Shown here piece by piece: positions 36,382-46,157 of a stretch of 64,000 bases of DNA. Every line of letters starts with the position of its first letter. Position 1 is the first letter of the stretch. Origin of the DNA: Capnocytophaga stomatis (lineage in GTDB: Bacteria > Bacteroidota > Bacteroidia > Flavobacteriales > Flavobacteriaceae); assembly GCF_002302635.1 (NCBI RefSeq), contig NZ_CP022387.1:2418001-2482000 (forward strand), read 5' to 3'. A program made the translations under genes and the position numbers. The notes under the pieces were generated by a model that was not told the DNA's origin, did no database searches, and saw only the letters and a program-made list of their open reading frames with translations.

Positions 36382-38610
36382 ATGTGTCGTTATAAAATAA
36401 GTTCTCTTATGCTGTGTTTTGCTTTTGGTAGCCTTTTCGCTCAAGAAAAGGAACAAAAGAAAGACAGTATTCAGCAGCTGGAAGAAGTTGTAATCACTAC
36501 CAACCAAATATTAGGAAGCAAATTTCAAGCACGTAATCGTACCGGGTCGGCGTATTATATTTCGCCTGCCGAAATTCAGAAGTTAGGCTATACTGATATC
36601 AACCGAATGCTTAAAGCCGTTCCCGGAGTCAATGTTTATGAGGAGGACGGTTACGGACTTCGACCCAATATCAGCTTGCGAGGAACTAAAGCCGAACGCA
36701 GCGAAAAGATAACCTTGATGGAAGATGGCATCCTGGCGGCTCCCGCTCCGTATTCCGCTCCTGCGGCGTATTATTTCCCGAATGCAGCTCGTATGAGTGC
36801 CGTTGAAGTACTCAAAGGAAGTAGCCAAGTGCAGTACGGACCCTTTACCACAGGTGGAGCTATCAATATGGTTTCTACGCCCATTCCTGCCAAGCGTTCC
36901 GGTAAGTTTAACGCTTCTTACGGAGTGAATAATACCTACAAAGCTCACGTTAATTTTGGAGATACACGCAAGCACATCGGTTATTTGGTGGAATATTTAC
37001 GTTTCCAATCCGATGGATTTAAAAAATTCGCTGATGACCAAAGGGCAGGCTTCAAGCGGAACGACTTCATTGCAAAATTTATTGCCAAAACCGATAAGGA
37101 AGAAGGTGTAAATCATTCGGTTGAGTTTAAGTTCGGGTATGCCAATGAGGATAGCGACGAAACTTATGTTGGTTTGTCCGAAGCCGACTTCAAAATAAAT
37201 CCTTATTTGCGTTACGCAGGTTCGCGTGTGGATAATATTACTACCAAACATCAGCAATGGGTGGCGACTTACGTGCTGAACATTTCTTCACTGATGAAAA
37301 TCACCACGAACGCTTATTACAATACTTTTCACCGAAATTGGTATAAGCTCAATGACGTTCGCGTTGGGATAACTTCCGCAGAGAAACGCTCCGTAGGTCA
37401 GGTTTTGGACGACCCCGAAACGAATCACCTTTATTTTGATGTGCTAACGGGAAAAACGGACTATATCGGCGAGGGGCTTATCGTTCGTGCCAATAATCGT
37501 GATTATTTTTCCAGAGGAATTCAAACGAAATTCGATTATCATTTCTATCTCGGAGATGTTTTTATGGATGTAGAAGCAGGATTGCGTTATCACGCCGATG
37601 CGGAAGACCGTTTCCAGTGGGACGATGGCTATTCCATAAAGGGCGGACAAATGCAACTTTTCCTCGCGGGGATTCACGGTACGCAAGCCAATCGTATTAC
37701 TTCGGCAAATGCTTTAGCCACTTATTTATTGAGCAAAATTACGTATCGTTCGCTGACTGTTTCTGCCGGACTTCGATATGAAGATGTTGATTTACACAAA
37801 AAAGATTATACCAAAGCCGATGTTCGTCGCTCCGGAAAGATACGCAGGGAGGTGGACAATCAAGCACGTGTGTTAATTCCCAGCCTTGGGTTGCATTACA
37901 AACTTACGCGTTCACTTTCAGTCTTTTCAGGAATACACAAAGGCTTTTCGCCACCAAGTGCAGGGCTGAACCAAAAGCACGAAAGCAGCATCAATTGGGA
38001 ATTAGGTTCACGCCTGAATACCAATAATTTCACTGCTGAGGTTATTGGGTTTTACAATGCGTACAGCAATATGTTGGGAAGCGATTTGGCTGCGGCAGGA
38101 GGTTCGGGTACTTTGGAACAGTTCGATGTAGGGGAGGCAATGGTTCGCGGGGCAGAAGTGATGCTTCATTATCAACCGATACCCGCAGGAAATGCTTTGA
38201 AATTGCCTTTACAGCTTTCGTACACTTATACCGATACCGAAATGTTAAATTCTTTTGAGGAAAACACGTGGGGACGCGTATTTGTGGGCGATGAAATTCC
38301 GTATATCAACAAGCATAGTTTCAATGCCAGTTTAGGTGCTGAATATAAAGGCTTTGAACTGAATATCGGGGTGCGTTACAATGGCGATATGCGTACTGTT
38401 CCGGGGCAAGGTGTGTATGCCGAGCGTAATAAAGTGCCTGCACATACCATCATTGATGCTTCCGCTAAGGCACGCATTAACAAATATCTGACACTAACGG
38501 TAAATGCTGTGAATATCACCAATAAAACCTATTTGGTATCGCGACATCCGGCAGGCTTGCGTCCCGGTCATCCCTTTGGGGTTTATTCCGGAGTGATAGC
38601 CAAGTTTTAG
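36382..38610 (+). CDS. TonB-dependent receptor (FecA-like siderophore receptor)
   Basis: The 742-residue outer-membrane receptor has a signal peptide ending GSLFAQ, a TonB-box-like segment (QLEEVVITT), a plug domain (about 45-160; LKAVPGVNVYEEDGYGLRPNISLRG and QYGPFTTGGAINMVST) and a barrel ending in an aromatic residue (GVYSGVIAKF). It has no N-terminal carboxypeptidase-like domain, so it is not SusC type. The plug resembles FecA-type ferric-citrate receptors, so ferric siderophore uptake is likely. It is transcribed alone and followed by non-coding repeats. Confidence 0.88.
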   Translation: MCRYKISSLMLCFAFGSLFAQEKEQKKDSIQQLEEVVITTNQILGSKFQARNRTGSAYYISPAEIQKLGYTDINRMLKAVPGVNVYEEDGYGLRPNISLRGTKAERSEKITLMEDGILAAPAPYSAPAAYYFPNAARMSAVEVLKGSSQVQYGPFTTGGAINMVSTPIPAKRSGKFNASYGVNNTYKAHVNFGDTRKHIGYLVEYLRFQSDGFKKFADDQRAGFKRNDFIAKFIAKTDKEEGVNHSVEFKFGYANEDSDETYVGLSEADFKINPYLRYAGSRVDNITTKHQQWVATYVLNISSLMKITTNAYYNTFHRNWYKLNDVRVGITSAEKRSVGQVLDDPETNHLYFDVLTGKTDYIGEGLIVRANNRDYFSRGIQTKFDYHFYLGDVFMDVEAGLRYHADAEDRFQWDDGYSIKGGQMQLFLAGIHGTQANRITSANALATYLLSKITYRSLTVSAGLRYEDVDLHKKDYTKADVRRSGKIRREVDNQARVLIPSLGLHYKLTRSLSVFSGIHKGFSPPSAGLNQKHESSINWELGSRLNTNNFTAEVIGFYNAYSNMLGSDLAAAGGSGTLEQFDVGEAMVRGAEVMLHYQPIPAGNALKLPLQLSYTYTDTEMLNSFEENTWGRVFVGDEIPYINKHSFNASLGAEYKGFELNIGVRYNGDMRTVPGQGVYAERNKVPAHTIIDASAKARINKYLTLTVNAVNITNKTYLVSRHPAGLRPGHPFGVYSGVIAKF

Positions 38611-38733
38611 TTTGTTAAGCACAGGACTTTCATAGGGACGGTGCTAAAATGTTCATAGTAATTTTTGATTTTTGCAGATATATCTAAATTCGATAACGAA
38701 TAAGTGAGGGTTTGTTCTTTCATACTTAATGAG

Positions 38734-38901
38734 ACATCCCCCAGCCCCCTTCAAAGGGGGATTTTCACGGGAATGCAATTTCGTTCATTGATTTTTTATA
38801 AGATTAGTCGTGTTTTAGCTAACTATTTTTTGATGCATAAGGATTTATGGGGTTCTGTAAGTCTGTCCATTCCCCCTTTGAAGGGGGATAAAGGGGGATG
38901 T
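38734..38901 (+). repeat. 168-bp element bounded by about 30-bp inverted repeats
   Basis: The left end (38734-38761, CCCCC...CCCCCTTCAAAGGGGGA type) and right end (38871-38901) are inverted copies of each other with a 3-base length difference. The interior (about 110 bases) has no gene. The element looks like a MITE or palindromic intergenic repeat. A degenerate relative lies at 42287-42388. Confidence 0.75.
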
Positions 38902-38920
38902 TTTATTCCTTAAAAATCAA

Positions 38921-39267
38921 AACACCAATGAAATGATAAAAATAAAAAGTTACATTGGCAGAAACACCGATGAAACAACTAATATAAAATTGTATTTTGA
39001 TTAAAACACGAGTGAAATACCAAAAATAAAATTTTACATTGGCAGAAACACCGATGAAACGACTAATGTAAAATTGTATTTTAGTCAAAACAGTGGTGAA
39101 CCACCCATCGCAGACTCTGCGAAGGGCATTTCAGTAGTGAAACGGGCTTCGCCTAATTCAATTTTGATAGAAACACTAATGAAACAGACAAATATCAATT
39201 GATAATGACATAAAACACGAGTGAGGCAAGTAAATATCATTTGATATCCGAATAAAACATTGATGAA
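38921..39267 (+). repeat. 42-bp-period repeat array upstream of trkH
   Basis: Nine cores of the form AACANNRNTGAA begin at 38921, 38963, 39005, 39047, 39089, 39130, 39172, 39214 and 39256. All steps are 42 bp except one of 41 bp (39089 to 39130). Between cores lie short dyads such as TATCAATTGATA (39193-39204) or inverted TTACATT/AATGTAA arms. The core AACACCGA is shared with the array at 5212. The array ends 22 bases before the trkH ATG. Confidence 0.88.
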
Positions 39268-39288
39268 GAGAAGAAATTTCAATTAATA

Positions 39289-41028
39289 ATGGAATATCCG
39301 ATAAATAAAAGTAAACTAAAAACATTTTTCTTAGTCCTCCACATTCTTTTGGTGGTGGTGCTAATTGCCGACTACGGGTATTCGCTTCCGTTGTGGCTCG
39401 ACTATTGTTTTTTGGGCTTTTATACATTTTCATTGGTGATTGCCATATTCTTTCACGCACTCAAATTGTACAGAAGTGAAGAAAGACATTTCCGAATTGA
39501 CCTTCTTGACGGAATAAGCATCGCTTTTATTATCATTTGTTTATATGAACAGTTTATTGATGATGGCACAACATTGGTTGTTTCCGATTGGATGCGATGG
39601 GCTACGATACTTGTACTTATCAGGGGAGCTAATCTGCCCAAAATAGGTTACAAACGTTCGGTTTTAAATCCCGCCCAATTGTTCATCATCAGTTTTATAG
39701 GTCTTATTGGTGTAGGTACATTTCTTTTGATGTTGCCCAATTCCACTTACGGGGATATTTCGTTAGTAGATGCCTTATTTACTTCCACTAGTGCCGTTTG
39801 CGTAACAGGATTAAGTGTGGTGGATATCGGTACGTACTTTACCCGCTTTGGGCAAACTATCATTATGTTGCTCATTCAAGCAGGCGGACTCGGAATACTC
39901 ACCTTTGCAAGTTATTTCAGCTATTTCTTCAAAGAGGGAGCCACTTATGAGAATCAAATTGCCCTTAGCGACATTACCGATTCTAAAAAAATTGGGGAAG
40001 TTTTCACTACACTACGCCGAATATTGGTCATAACCTTTACTGTGGAGATTATCGGGGCTTTTTTAATCTTCATCAATATTAATCCAAAACTTATTCCGCA
40101 GTTGGGAGAACGTATTTACTTCTCTATTTTCCATTCCGTTTCTGCATTTTGCAACGCAGGCTTCTCGACCTTGTCCAACGGAATGATGGAAGCAGGCTTT
40201 GTTACCAATTATCGCTTTCAGCTTACCATAATAACGCTGTTTGTGTTTGGAGGATTGGGTTTCCCGATTGTGATAAACACCCTGCGTTACTTAAAACATC
40301 TTATAAAAAGGTATTTTTTGTTTTTCGTTTACGGAAGAGACAATTACATTCCTTGGATATTGACACTCAGTAGCAAAATTAATCTTATTACCACCTCAAT
40401 ACTGATAGTGGCAGGTACGGGAATCCTTTACTTGAAAGAATATAGTTCCGCATTTGCCTCACATAGTGGCATTGGCAAGTTTGTAACGGCATTATTTACG
40501 GCGACGACACCTCGTACGGCGGGGTTTAATACGATTGATTTTAATCAATTGCAATTCTCGTCTATTATTCTCATCATTCTTTTGATGTGGGTTGGGGCAT
40601 CGCCGGCTTCAACAGGAGGAGGTATAAAAACGAGTACTTTTGCCATCGGTACGCTGAATTTTTTGAGTTTGGCAAAGGGAAAGAAAAAAATAGAATTGTT
40701 TCGCAGGGAAATTGCCGACATTTCGGTACGGAGAGCCTTTGCCGTAATGTCGCTTTCGTTTATTGTTATCGGAGCGGGAATTTTTTTGATTTCTGACTTC
40801 GATAATAATATTGAATTGTTGGATATTGCTTTTGAATGTTTTTCGGCATATAGTACAACGGGGCTGAGTTTGGGCATCACGGGGCTTCTCAGCGATTCAA
40901 GTAAGGTAGTTTTGGTAGGAATGATGTTTGTCGGCAGGGTGTCGATGCTTACGATACTCATTGCGGTATTCAGAAAATCCAAAACATTAACCTATCGTTA
41001 CCCGGGAGATGAAATATTAATTAATTAA
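39289..41028 (+). CDS. trkH: TrkH family potassium uptake protein
   Basis: The 579-residue inner-membrane protein has about ten to twelve helices. It carries the selectivity-filter signatures of the Trk/Ktr family: STSAVCVTGLSVVD near 165, AFCNAGFST, TPRTAGFNTID, and AYSTTGLSLGITG near the end. It transports K+ (sometimes with Na+ or H+). The gating partner trkA begins 8 bases downstream. Unlike E. coli TrkH it has an N-terminal extension of about 110 residues with three extra hydrophobic segments. Confidence 0.93.
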   Translation: MEYPINKSKLKTFFLVLHILLVVVLIADYGYSLPLWLDYCFLGFYTFSLVIAIFFHALKLYRSEERHFRIDLLDGISIAFIIICLYEQFIDDGTTLVVSDWMRWATILVLIRGANLPKIGYKRSVLNPAQLFIISFIGLIGVGTFLLMLPNSTYGDISLVDALFTSTSAVCVTGLSVVDIGTYFTRFGQTIIMLLIQAGGLGILTFASYFSYFFKEGATYENQIALSDITDSKKIGEVFTTLRRILVITFTVEIIGAFLIFININPKLIPQLGERIYFSIFHSVSAFCNAGFSTLSNGMMEAGFVTNYRFQLTIITLFVFGGLGFPIVINTLRYLKHLIKRYFLFFVYGRDNYIPWILTLSSKINLITTSILIVAGTGILYLKEYSSAFASHSGIGKFVTALFTATTPRTAGFNTIDFNQLQFSSIILIILLMWVGASPASTGGGIKTSTFAIGTLNFLSLAKGKKKIELFRREIADISVRRAFAVMSLSFIVIGAGIFLISDFDNNIELLDIAFECFSAYSTTGLSLGITGLLSDSSKVVLVGMMFVGRVSMLTILIAVFRKSKTLTYRYPGDEILIN

Positions 41029-41035
41029 GAAGAAA

Positions 41036-41719
41036 ATGAAATTTATCATCGTAGGATTAGGCAATTTTGGGGCATCTTTGGCACAAAAGCTCACCAAGCA
41101 AGGCAATGAAGTAATTGGTGTGGATTCTAGTATGGCAAAGGTAACGGCGTTAAAGGATAAAATCTCGCATACTATCTGTCTTAATGCCACAGATGAGCAA
41201 ACTGTGTCCGACCTTCCGTTAAAAAACACCGATGTAGTGATTGTAGGTATCGGGGAAGACCAAGGGACGAACGTTTTGGTGAGTGCTTTGTTCAAAAATT
41301 TGGGAGTTAAGCGTTTGATTAGCCGTTCGATAAATTCTTTACACGAAAAAATACTTCGTGCCATCGGCGTTGATGAAATTGTACGTCCTGAGGAGGAAAC
41401 CGCCGAACGTTGGACAAAGAAATTAACCCTTAAAGGCGTGGTGGATTCCTTTGAGTTGAATAAAAATTATAGCATTGTTGAGGTGAAAACGCCCCGAATT
41501 TTTGTAGGCAAAACCATTGAGGAGGTTGGTTTCAGAGCCAATTATAATATTGTGATTCTTACTATTTTGAGTCAGTCCGAAAAGACTTCGTTTTTGGGTA
41601 AAACCAAAACGATTACCAATGTTCAGGGTATTCCCGACCCACAAACACGCCTGCGAGAAGATGATATTTTGGTGGTTTACGGTTTCAACAACGACCTTTA
41701 TGCCTTTATGAAAGCATAA
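41036..41719 (+). CDS. trkA: TrkA family potassium channel regulatory protein
   Basis: The 227-residue cytoplasmic protein has an RCK-N Rossmann domain (FIIVGLGNFGASLAQKL at the start, nucleotide-binding acidic residue in VIGVDSS) and an RCK-C (TrkA_C) domain from about 140. It is the single-module KtrA/C size rather than the double-module E. coli TrkA. It gates TrkH in response to ADP/ATP or NAD(H). It is co-transcribed with trkH, and the pair is bracketed by 42-bp-period arrays. Confidence 0.92.
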   Translation: MKFIIVGLGNFGASLAQKLTKQGNEVIGVDSSMAKVTALKDKISHTICLNATDEQTVSDLPLKNTDVVIVGIGEDQGTNVLVSALFKNLGVKRLISRSINSLHEKILRAIGVDEIVRPEEETAERWTKKLTLKGVVDSFELNKNYSIVEVKTPRIFVGKTIEEVGFRANYNIVILTILSQSEKTSFLGKTKTITNVQGIPDPQTRLREDDILVVYGFNNDLYAFMKA

Positions 41720-41770
41720 CAATGTTAATAACATCGAAAAATAAACGATATAAAATTGTATTTTGATTAA

Positions 41771-42158
41771 AACACGAGTGAAACACCAAAAATAAAAAGT
41801 TACATTGGCAGAAACACCGATGAAACTACTAATGTAAGATTATATTTTTATCAAAACACTGATGAAATGGGCTTCGCCTGATTTGGTTTTTGTTAAAACA
41901 GAGGTGAATCACTCATCGCAGACTCTGCGAAAGGCATTTCAGTGGTGAAACGGGCTTCGCCTAATTCAATTTTGATAGAAACACTAATGAAACAGACAAA
42001 TATCAGTTGATAATGGAGCAAAACACGAGTGAGGAAAGTAAATATCATTTGATATCCAAATAAAACATTGATGAAGAGAAGAGATATCAGTTGATAATGG
42101 CATAAAACACTGATGAAAAGCGTAAATATCAAATGATAATGGATAGAAGCGGTAATGC
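41771..42158 (+). repeat. 42-bp-period repeat array downstream of trkA
   Basis: Cores begin at 41771, 41813, 41855, 41897, 41938, 41980, 42022, 42064 and 42106, with a degenerate one at 42148. All steps are 42 bp except 41897 to 41938 (41 bp), the same irregular step and flanking sequence as in the array at 38921. One unit, around 41855-41896, carries sequence absent from the other array. Spacers hold dyads of the type TATCANNTGATA. Confidence 0.88.
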
Positions 42159-42286
42159 AGAAATTGAAAATAAATAATTTAGGAAAGAACAATGCAATGT
42201 ATTGATAAATATTTATGAAATCGGAAAAAGAAACCAATGATGGGTATAGAGTCATATGGCTAACTTGCAATAATTTGTCGTTATAA

Positions 42287-42388
42287 TTCCCTCTTTGAAG
42301 GGAGATAGGGGGATGTCCTTTTTAGTATGACATTCTGAGTTTTTTCACGAATACTCACTTTCGGAGGTTTCCTCTTTCAAAGGAGAGT
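42287..42388 (+). repeat. degenerate copy of the CCCTTTGAAGGG-type inverted-repeat element
   Basis: TTCCCTCTTTGAAGGGAGA with a following GGGGGATG (42287-42315) and the opposed TCCTCTTTCAAAGGAGAG (42370-42387) resemble the two ends of the element at 38734-38901, with many changes. The remainder of the gap 41720-42472 shows only the array and the promoter. Confidence 0.5.
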
Positions 42389-42403
42389 TTTACGACTTGA
42401 CAA

Positions 42404-42436
42404 TTTGAAGTGAATTAGCTATATAATATAAATTCG
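42404..42436 (+). promoter_or_regulatory. possible promoter of the susC gene
   Basis: TTTG at 42404-42407, a 21-base spacer and TAAATTCG at 42429-42436 (one mismatch to TAnnTTTG) lie about 37 bases before the start codon. Confidence 0.4.
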
Positions 42437-42472
42437 ATAATATCAAATAACAAACAACAAAAGTTATCATTT

Positions 42473-45400
42473 ATGAATCAATCAATGATAAAGAAACTAT
42501 TATACACTATATTTTTACTTTGCTCGCAATGGGCAATAGCACAACAAGAAGTAACGGGTACTGTGGTGGACAATCAGGGAATGCCACTATTGGGGGCGAC
42601 CGTCATCGTAAAGGAAAGAAACGTAGGGGTAACCACCGATATCGACGGGAAATTCACCACAAAAGCCGAAAACGGACAAACCTTAGTGGTAAGTTACATC
42701 GGGTTTCAGACCCAACGCGTAAAAATTACCGCTTCCACAATGCATATCGTACTAAAAGAGGATGTGCAGGAGCTTGATGCCGTAGTGGTTACGGGCTATC
42801 AGAAGATAAAAAGCCGTGTCTTTACAGGGGCATCGGCATCGGTAAAGATGGAACAAGTGAAAATGGACGGCGTGGCGGACGTGTCGCGTATGCTCGAAGG
42901 TCGTGTAGCAGGACTTTCCATTCAGAACGTAACGGGAACCTTTGGTTCCGCTCCGCGTATTAACATTCGTGGGGGGGCTTCCATCATCGGAAATGTGCAA
43001 CCGCTGTGGGTCATTGACGGAGCGGTATATGAAGATTTGGTTTCATTAACGCTCGACCAATTGGTGTCGGGTGATGCCGTTACGCTTATCAGTTCCGCCA
43101 TTGCAGGGCTTAATGCGGCTGATATTGAAGATATTCAGGTGCTGAAAGATGCTTCGGCGACTTCGGTGTATGGGGCAAGAGCCTTGAACGGCGTGATTGT
43201 CGTTACCACCAAAACCGCCAAACGCGATACGCCCAACCGAATAACCTATTCGTACGAACAGAGTTTCCGTCAGATACCTTCTTACAAGGATTACGATTTG
43301 CTCAACTCACAGGAAACAATGTCGGTATATCAGGAATTGGCAAACAAAGGCTATTTCAGTTTGCGAGATGCCCTTTATGGCAGACGCAGTGGCATTTATT
43401 ATCAATGGTACAAAGGCATCAGCACAATTAACCCTAATACAGGAACCTATTATTATGAAAATACCGAAGACGCCAAACGGGCTTTCTTCAAAGAACGCGA
43501 ATACGTCAATACGAATTGGTTCAATCATCTATTCACAATTAACCCCATTCAGCAACACACTTTGACTTTTTCAGGCGGAGGAAAAAATACGACTACTTAC
43601 GCTTCATTAGGATTGTTTAACGACAAAGGTTGGACGATTACCGACCGCGTACAGCGTATCACCGCCAATCTCAAAAGTACGTTTTTCATCACGGACGATT
43701 TCAAAACTACGCTTTCCGTACAAGGAAATATGCGAAACCAAAAAGCTCCTGGGACTTTTACCCAACGCAAAAACACGACCATAGGTTCGTTCGAGCGAGA
43801 TTTCGACATCAATCCGTTTTCGTACGCTTTGGGAACTTCGAGAACCTTACGACCACGCACAAACGATGGCAAGTTGGAATATTATCGCAATAACTGGGCT
43901 GCGTTTAATATTTTAAACGAATACGAAAACAATTATCTTGACATCAATCTGTTGGACTTCAAAATACAGGCAGAGGCTTCTTACAAAATCAACAAAGATT
44001 TGGAAGCTACGGCGTTGCTTTCCACGCGTCAGGCTTCGACAAGTTCGGCACATTTCATCAAAGAACCTTCCAACGTGGTACAGGCATTCCGTGCCAACGA
44101 AACTCCTTGGGTGGCTCAGCAAAACATCTATTTGATAAAAGATAAAGACAATCCGCTGTCGCAACCTAAAATAGGACTTACGCACGGAGGGATTTTCAAC
44201 AAAACCGAAACCACGCTGAAAAGCTATCAGGCTCGTATGGCGTTGGATTATAACAAATCGTTGGGCGAACACGACATTAAAGCCTTCGGATTTGCCGAAA
44301 TGCGTTACGCCGACCGCACCGTGAATCCTTTTCAAGGATATGGGATTCAGTACGACAAAGGAAATCAGATATTTACCAATCCGTTGATTTTTCAAAAATT
44401 GATTGATGAAGGCAATGATTATTTTGCGTGGTTGGAGCGTTACGACCGAGGGCTTACGTTTTCACTCAGTGGTACTTACGGATATAAGGGCAAGTATATT
44501 TTCAATACGGTGCTTAACTACGAGGGGTCGAATACGGCAGGAAAAAACAGCCGTTCGCGTTGGCTACCTACGTGGAATGTCGGCGGAAAATGGAACATTG
44601 ACCAAGAGGATTTTATGAAAGACCAAAAGTACTTTTCAACCCTTGCTTTCCGACTTAGTTACGGGCTTACCGCCAAGATGAACGAACAGGCAATTAACTC
44701 CAATGCGGTATATAAAAACGTGATTCTGAATCGTTTTCATTTCAAAGACCGCGAGAATGCGTTGCGTATTTTGCACTTGGAGAATCGCGACCTTACTTGG
44801 GAGAAAATGTACGAACTGAATTTGGGTATCGATGCCGGATTTTTCAACAATCGCCTGAGTGCTACCATTGATATTTATCAACGAAATTCGTTTGATTTGA
44901 TAGACCTTATCCGAACTTCGGGCGTGGGTGGGCAGTACTACAAATATGCTAACTTTGGCGATATGCGTACGCGAGGCGTGGAATTGGCACTCAACTCCAA
45001 AAACATCTTGACCGATGATTTCAAATGGACGACCAACTTCACCATAAGTTATATGAATCAGAAGATTACAAGGCTTTTGAACACGCCTAACACGTTCGAT
45101 ATGGTGGCAGGAGCAGGACGCGGAAATATTGTCGGTTTTCCGAAAGGGTCGCTCTTTTCGTTCAACTATCAAGGCTTGAACAATTACGGATTACCAACGT
45201 TTGATTTTGGATTGTATCCGCTTAATGACAGAGCTTACGGAAATATTGTAGGGGCGGACTTTTTAGATGCACAATACTCCAAATCGTATTTGATTTATCA
45301 CGGGTCTATTGAGCCGAATGTCAATGGCGGATTGTCCAACACGTTTCATTACAAGAATTGGGAGTTTTCGTTTTTCGTAACGGCACAAGCGGGGAATAAA

Positions 45401-45835
45401 ATTCGTTTGAATCCGTCTTTCGACCCTACTTTTGCTGATTTGAATGTATTTTCAACCGAGTATTACAATCGTTGGGTAGCCCCTGGCGATGAATGGCGAA
45501 CCGAAGTTCCTGCATTGCCTTCACAGGATTTAATCCGACTTATTGGCGAGGAGAACATTGAAAAGGCGTACAATACGTATAACTATTCGCAAAACCGAGT
45601 AGCTGACGGAAGTTTTGTGCGTATGAAAAACATTTCGCTGGGGTATAACGTTCCTGAAAATGTGATTAAACGTTACAAAATGAAGTCGCTAAACGTTCGC
45701 GGACAGATAACCAATCCGTTTTTGATATATTCGGATAGTCGTCTCAAAGGACAAGACCCTGAGTATTATCGCTCAGGCGGAGTATCGCTCCCCACTCCCA
45801 AACAATTTACCCTGACGGTGAATGTTGGGTTTTAG
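42473..45835 (+). CDS. SusC/RagA family TonB-linked outer membrane protein
   Basis: The 1120-residue receptor has a signal peptide ending WAIAQ, an N-terminal carboxypeptidase-like beta-sandwich (about 25-100; VTGTVVDNQGMPLLGATVIVKE), a TonB-box region (LDAVVVTGYQ), a plug domain with DVSRMLEGRVAGLSIQ and the family signature LKDASATSVYGARALNGVI, and a large barrel ending QFTLTVNVGF. It pairs with the SusD-like lipoprotein at 46630 to import a bound nutrient across the outer membrane. The pair is interrupted by about 790 bases of repeats and a nuclease gene, whereas susC and susD normally adjoin. The neighbours downstream suggest an iron or protein-derived ligand rather than glycan. Confidence 0.94.
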   Translation: MNQSMIKKLLYTIFLLCSQWAIAQQEVTGTVVDNQGMPLLGATVIVKERNVGVTTDIDGKFTTKAENGQTLVVSYIGFQTQRVKITASTMHIVLKEDVQELDAVVVTGYQKIKSRVFTGASASVKMEQVKMDGVADVSRMLEGRVAGLSIQNVTGTFGSAPRINIRGGASIIGNVQPLWVIDGAVYEDLVSLTLDQLVSGDAVTLISSAIAGLNAADIEDIQVLKDASATSVYGARALNGVIVVTTKTAKRDTPNRITYSYEQSFRQIPSYKDYDLLNSQETMSVYQELANKGYFSLRDALYGRRSGIYYQWYKGISTINPNTGTYYYENTEDAKRAFFKEREYVNTNWFNHLFTINPIQQHTLTFSGGGKNTTTYASLGLFNDKGWTITDRVQRITANLKSTFFITDDFKTTLSVQGNMRNQKAPGTFTQRKNTTIGSFERDFDINPFSYALGTSRTLRPRTNDGKLEYYRNNWAAFNILNEYENNYLDINLLDFKIQAEASYKINKDLEATALLSTRQASTSSAHFIKEPSNVVQAFRANETPWVAQQNIYLIKDKDNPLSQPKIGLTHGGIFNKTETTLKSYQARMALDYNKSLGEHDIKAFGFAEMRYADRTVNPFQGYGIQYDKGNQIFTNPLIFQKLIDEGNDYFAWLERYDRGLTFSLSGTYGYKGKYIFNTVLNYEGSNTAGKNSRSRWLPTWNVGGKWNIDQEDFMKDQKYFSTLAFRLSYGLTAKMNEQAINSNAVYKNVILNRFHFKDRENALRILHLENRDLTWEKMYELNLGIDAGFFNNRLSATIDIYQRNSFDLIDLIRTSGVGGQYYKYANFGDMRTRGVELALNSKNILTDDFKWTTNFTISYMNQKITRLLNTPNTFDMVAGAGRGNIVGFPKGSLFSFNYQGLNNYGLPTFDFGLYPLNDRAYGNIVGADFLDAQYSKSYLIYHGSIEPNVNGGLSNTFHYKNWEFSFFVTAQAGNKIRLNPSFDPTFADLNVFSTEYYNRWVAPGDEWRTEVPALPSQDLIRLIGEENIEKAYNTYNYSQNRVADGSFVRMKNISLGYNVPENVIKRYKMKSLNVRGQITNPFLIYSDSRLKGQDPEYYRSGGVSLPTPKQFTLTVNVGF

Positions 45836-45857
45836 GGAGGATTGATATAAAAAGAAG

Positions 45858-45965
45858 AAAGTATGATGCCTTAAAAGAATGGGATATTTCTGTCAGGCTG
45901 AGCGAAGTCGAAGCCTTGTTTGGAGGCTTCGTTACGTACTCTGCTTTCGCAGACTTTGCTCAGCC
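45858..45965 (+). repeat. short palindromic element (TGTCAGGCTGAGC family), copy 1
   Basis: AAAGTATGATGCC (45858-45870) precedes TGTCAGGCTGAGCGAAG (from 45891), and the opposed GCTCAGCC closes it at 45965. It is a right-truncated relative of the complete element at 50521-50670. Its 75-base core is an inverted copy of 46494-46574. The gap 45836-46157 holds only this element and the partial copy at 46110. Confidence 0.8.
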
Positions 45966-46109
45966 TTTTTTACTACATTTTTCGAGAAGAAGTAAGGAGT
46001 AATAGGAATTATAGAATAAGTAGTTTTGAATGGAGATTTTGAGGTAAAAACTTTGGGAATTATGTTGAGTGGAAATTCTGGGTGTAAGTTTGTGCAAAGA
46101 TTTTGAGTA

Positions 46110-46130
46110 TCAGGCTGAGCGAAGTCGAAG
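46110..46130 (+). repeat. partial copy of the same palindromic element
   Basis: A CAGGCTGAGCGAAGTCGAAG segment is the left half of the element, lying 28 bases before the GIY-YIG gene. Confidence 0.7.
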
Positions 46131-46157
46131 TCCCTTTCCTAAATAAAACAATTGAAA

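Noticed and set aside
41893-42270. Minus-strand ORF with FISV-type repeats over the trkA-side array (and a similar one at 39085-39282)
   Set aside because: Again it follows from a 42-bp period. The 41-bp step changes frame inside the array and no ribosome-binding or promoter signal is seen.
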